A DNA stretch of 39,386 nucleotides from Streptomyces katrae (GTDB lineage Bacteria; Actinomycetota; Actinomycetes; Streptomycetales; Streptomycetaceae), in assembly GCF_000966975.1 (NCBI RefSeq), contig NZ_JZWV01000024.1:1-39386 (forward strand), in the 5' to 3' direction. Positions within the stretch are counted from its first letter, which is position 1. Each line of letters starts with the position of its first letter. The translations under genes were made by a program, and so were the position numbers. The notes under the pieces were generated by a model. It saw nothing but the letters and a program-made list of their open reading frames with translations. It searched no databases and had not been told where the DNA came from. Shown here piece after piece: positions 39,198-39,386 of the stretch.

Positions 39198-39386
39198 GTG
39201 ACCGCCGTCCAAGCAGCCGCCTCCGTGCAGCCCGCGCCGCCCTTCAAACTCGCGCTGGTCGGGGGCGGGCCACGCGCCACCTACCTCCTGGAGAGGCTGT
39301 CGGCGACCATCGGCCGGCTGGACGCGGGACGCAGACTGGAGGTGCACGTCTTCGAGCGCTCCGGCGCGTTCGGCGCGGGACAGGCC
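39198..39386 (+). CDS. FAD/NAD(P)-binding oxidoreductase, N-terminal part (cut by window end)
   Basis: 63 residues are visible. After ~17 polar residues the sequence FKLALVGGGPRATYLLERL gives a GxGxxxx dinucleotide-binding loop, followed by an E-V-H-V-F-E strand end (acidic residue binding FAD ribose) and GAFGAGQ. The GGGPRxxxLLERL pattern fits the FAD-NAD(P)-binding family often seen in natural-product clusters. The substrate and full length are not visible. GTG 39198 follows AGAGAGG. A 50-base gap separates it from the transaminase gene, so it is probably in the same operon. In a phosphonate context an amine or alpha-carbon oxidation is possible, but this is speculation. Confidence 0.75.
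   Translation, partial: MTAVQAAASVQPAPPFKLALVGGGPRATYLLERLSATIGRLDAGRRLEVHVFERSGAFGAGQA

Noticed and set aside
1..39386. CRISPR arrays, insertion sequences, rRNA genes
   Set aside because: No regularly spaced repeats, transposase motifs or rRNA sequence were seen. The only tandem repeat is the short GCAGTAC array near 7014.

Overview
The window is high-G+C actinobacterial chromosome and almost certainly Streptomyces. The evidence is strong third-position GC bias, GTG/TTG starts, 4-base ATGA/GTGA gene overlaps, leaderless promoters, and a typical Streptomyces housekeeping set (Yip1-like protein, dCTP deaminase, small zinc-ribbon protein, cold-shock protein, MerR-like HTH protein).

Layout. 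(i) 1-8.7 kb is core genome: Yip1 protein, phosphoribosyltransferase and dcd (coupled), zinc-ribbon protein, tRNA-Gly(CCC), cspA-like gene, DEAD-box helicase, MerR-like gene behind a long structured leader, and a small protein resembling the UvrD/PcrA C-terminal Tudor fold. Embedded in it is a ~1.6 kb segment bounded by a 31-bp exact repeat of the tRNA-Gly 3' end. It carries one aerolysin/ETX-MTX2-like gene and no integrase. (ii) 8.7-12.5 kb holds a leaderless PlsC-type acyltransferase, a TetR regulator with its palindrome, an MFS exporter and a DedA membrane protein. (iii) 12.5 kb to the right edge is a large biosynthetic cluster in four transcription units around two divergent promoter regions (24.05-24.26 and 35.64-35.88 kb).

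Cluster content. The leftward operon (24.0 to 12.5 kb) encodes an alpha/beta hydrolase, a FabI/FabL-type enoyl reductase, a KS/CLF pair, two KAS III enzymes, an ACP, and a cyclohexanecarboxyl-CoA cassette. That cassette is a fused EPSP-synthase-like/acyl-CoA ligase protein (PlmJK-like), an acyl-CoA dehydrogenase and a ChcA/FabL-like enoyl reductase. The rightward operon (24.3 to 30.6 kb) encodes an acyltransferase-3 membrane protein, a flavin monooxygenase, a third KAS III, a P450, an aldo-keto reductase and a PlsC acyltransferase. A second leftward operon (35.6 to 30.7 kb) encodes a sterol-desaturase/fatty-acid-hydroxylase-family protein, another PlsC, a second KS with a shortened CLF-like partner, a second ACP and a FabG ketoreductase. 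The last, rightward unit encodes phosphoenolpyruvate mutase, phosphonopyruvate decarboxylase and a 2-aminoethylphosphonate transaminase, then an FAD/NAD(P)-binding protein cut by the window end.

Interpretation (inference). The genes describe a dedicated dissociated fatty-acid/polyketide synthase that could be primed by shikimate-derived cyclohexanecarboxyl-CoA, with ketoreductase and enoyl reductase for a largely reduced chain, PlsC-type acyltransferases, and a complete route to 2-aminoethylphosphonate. The simplest hypothesis is a phosphonate-headed lipid, or an N-/O-acylated aminoethylphosphonate, with omega-cyclohexyl acyl chains further oxidised by P450, FMO and di-iron enzymes. I know of no described pathway with this combination. 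The head-group coupling enzymes (a cytidylyltransferase and a CDP-alcohol transferase, or an amide synthase) are not in the window and would have to lie to the right.
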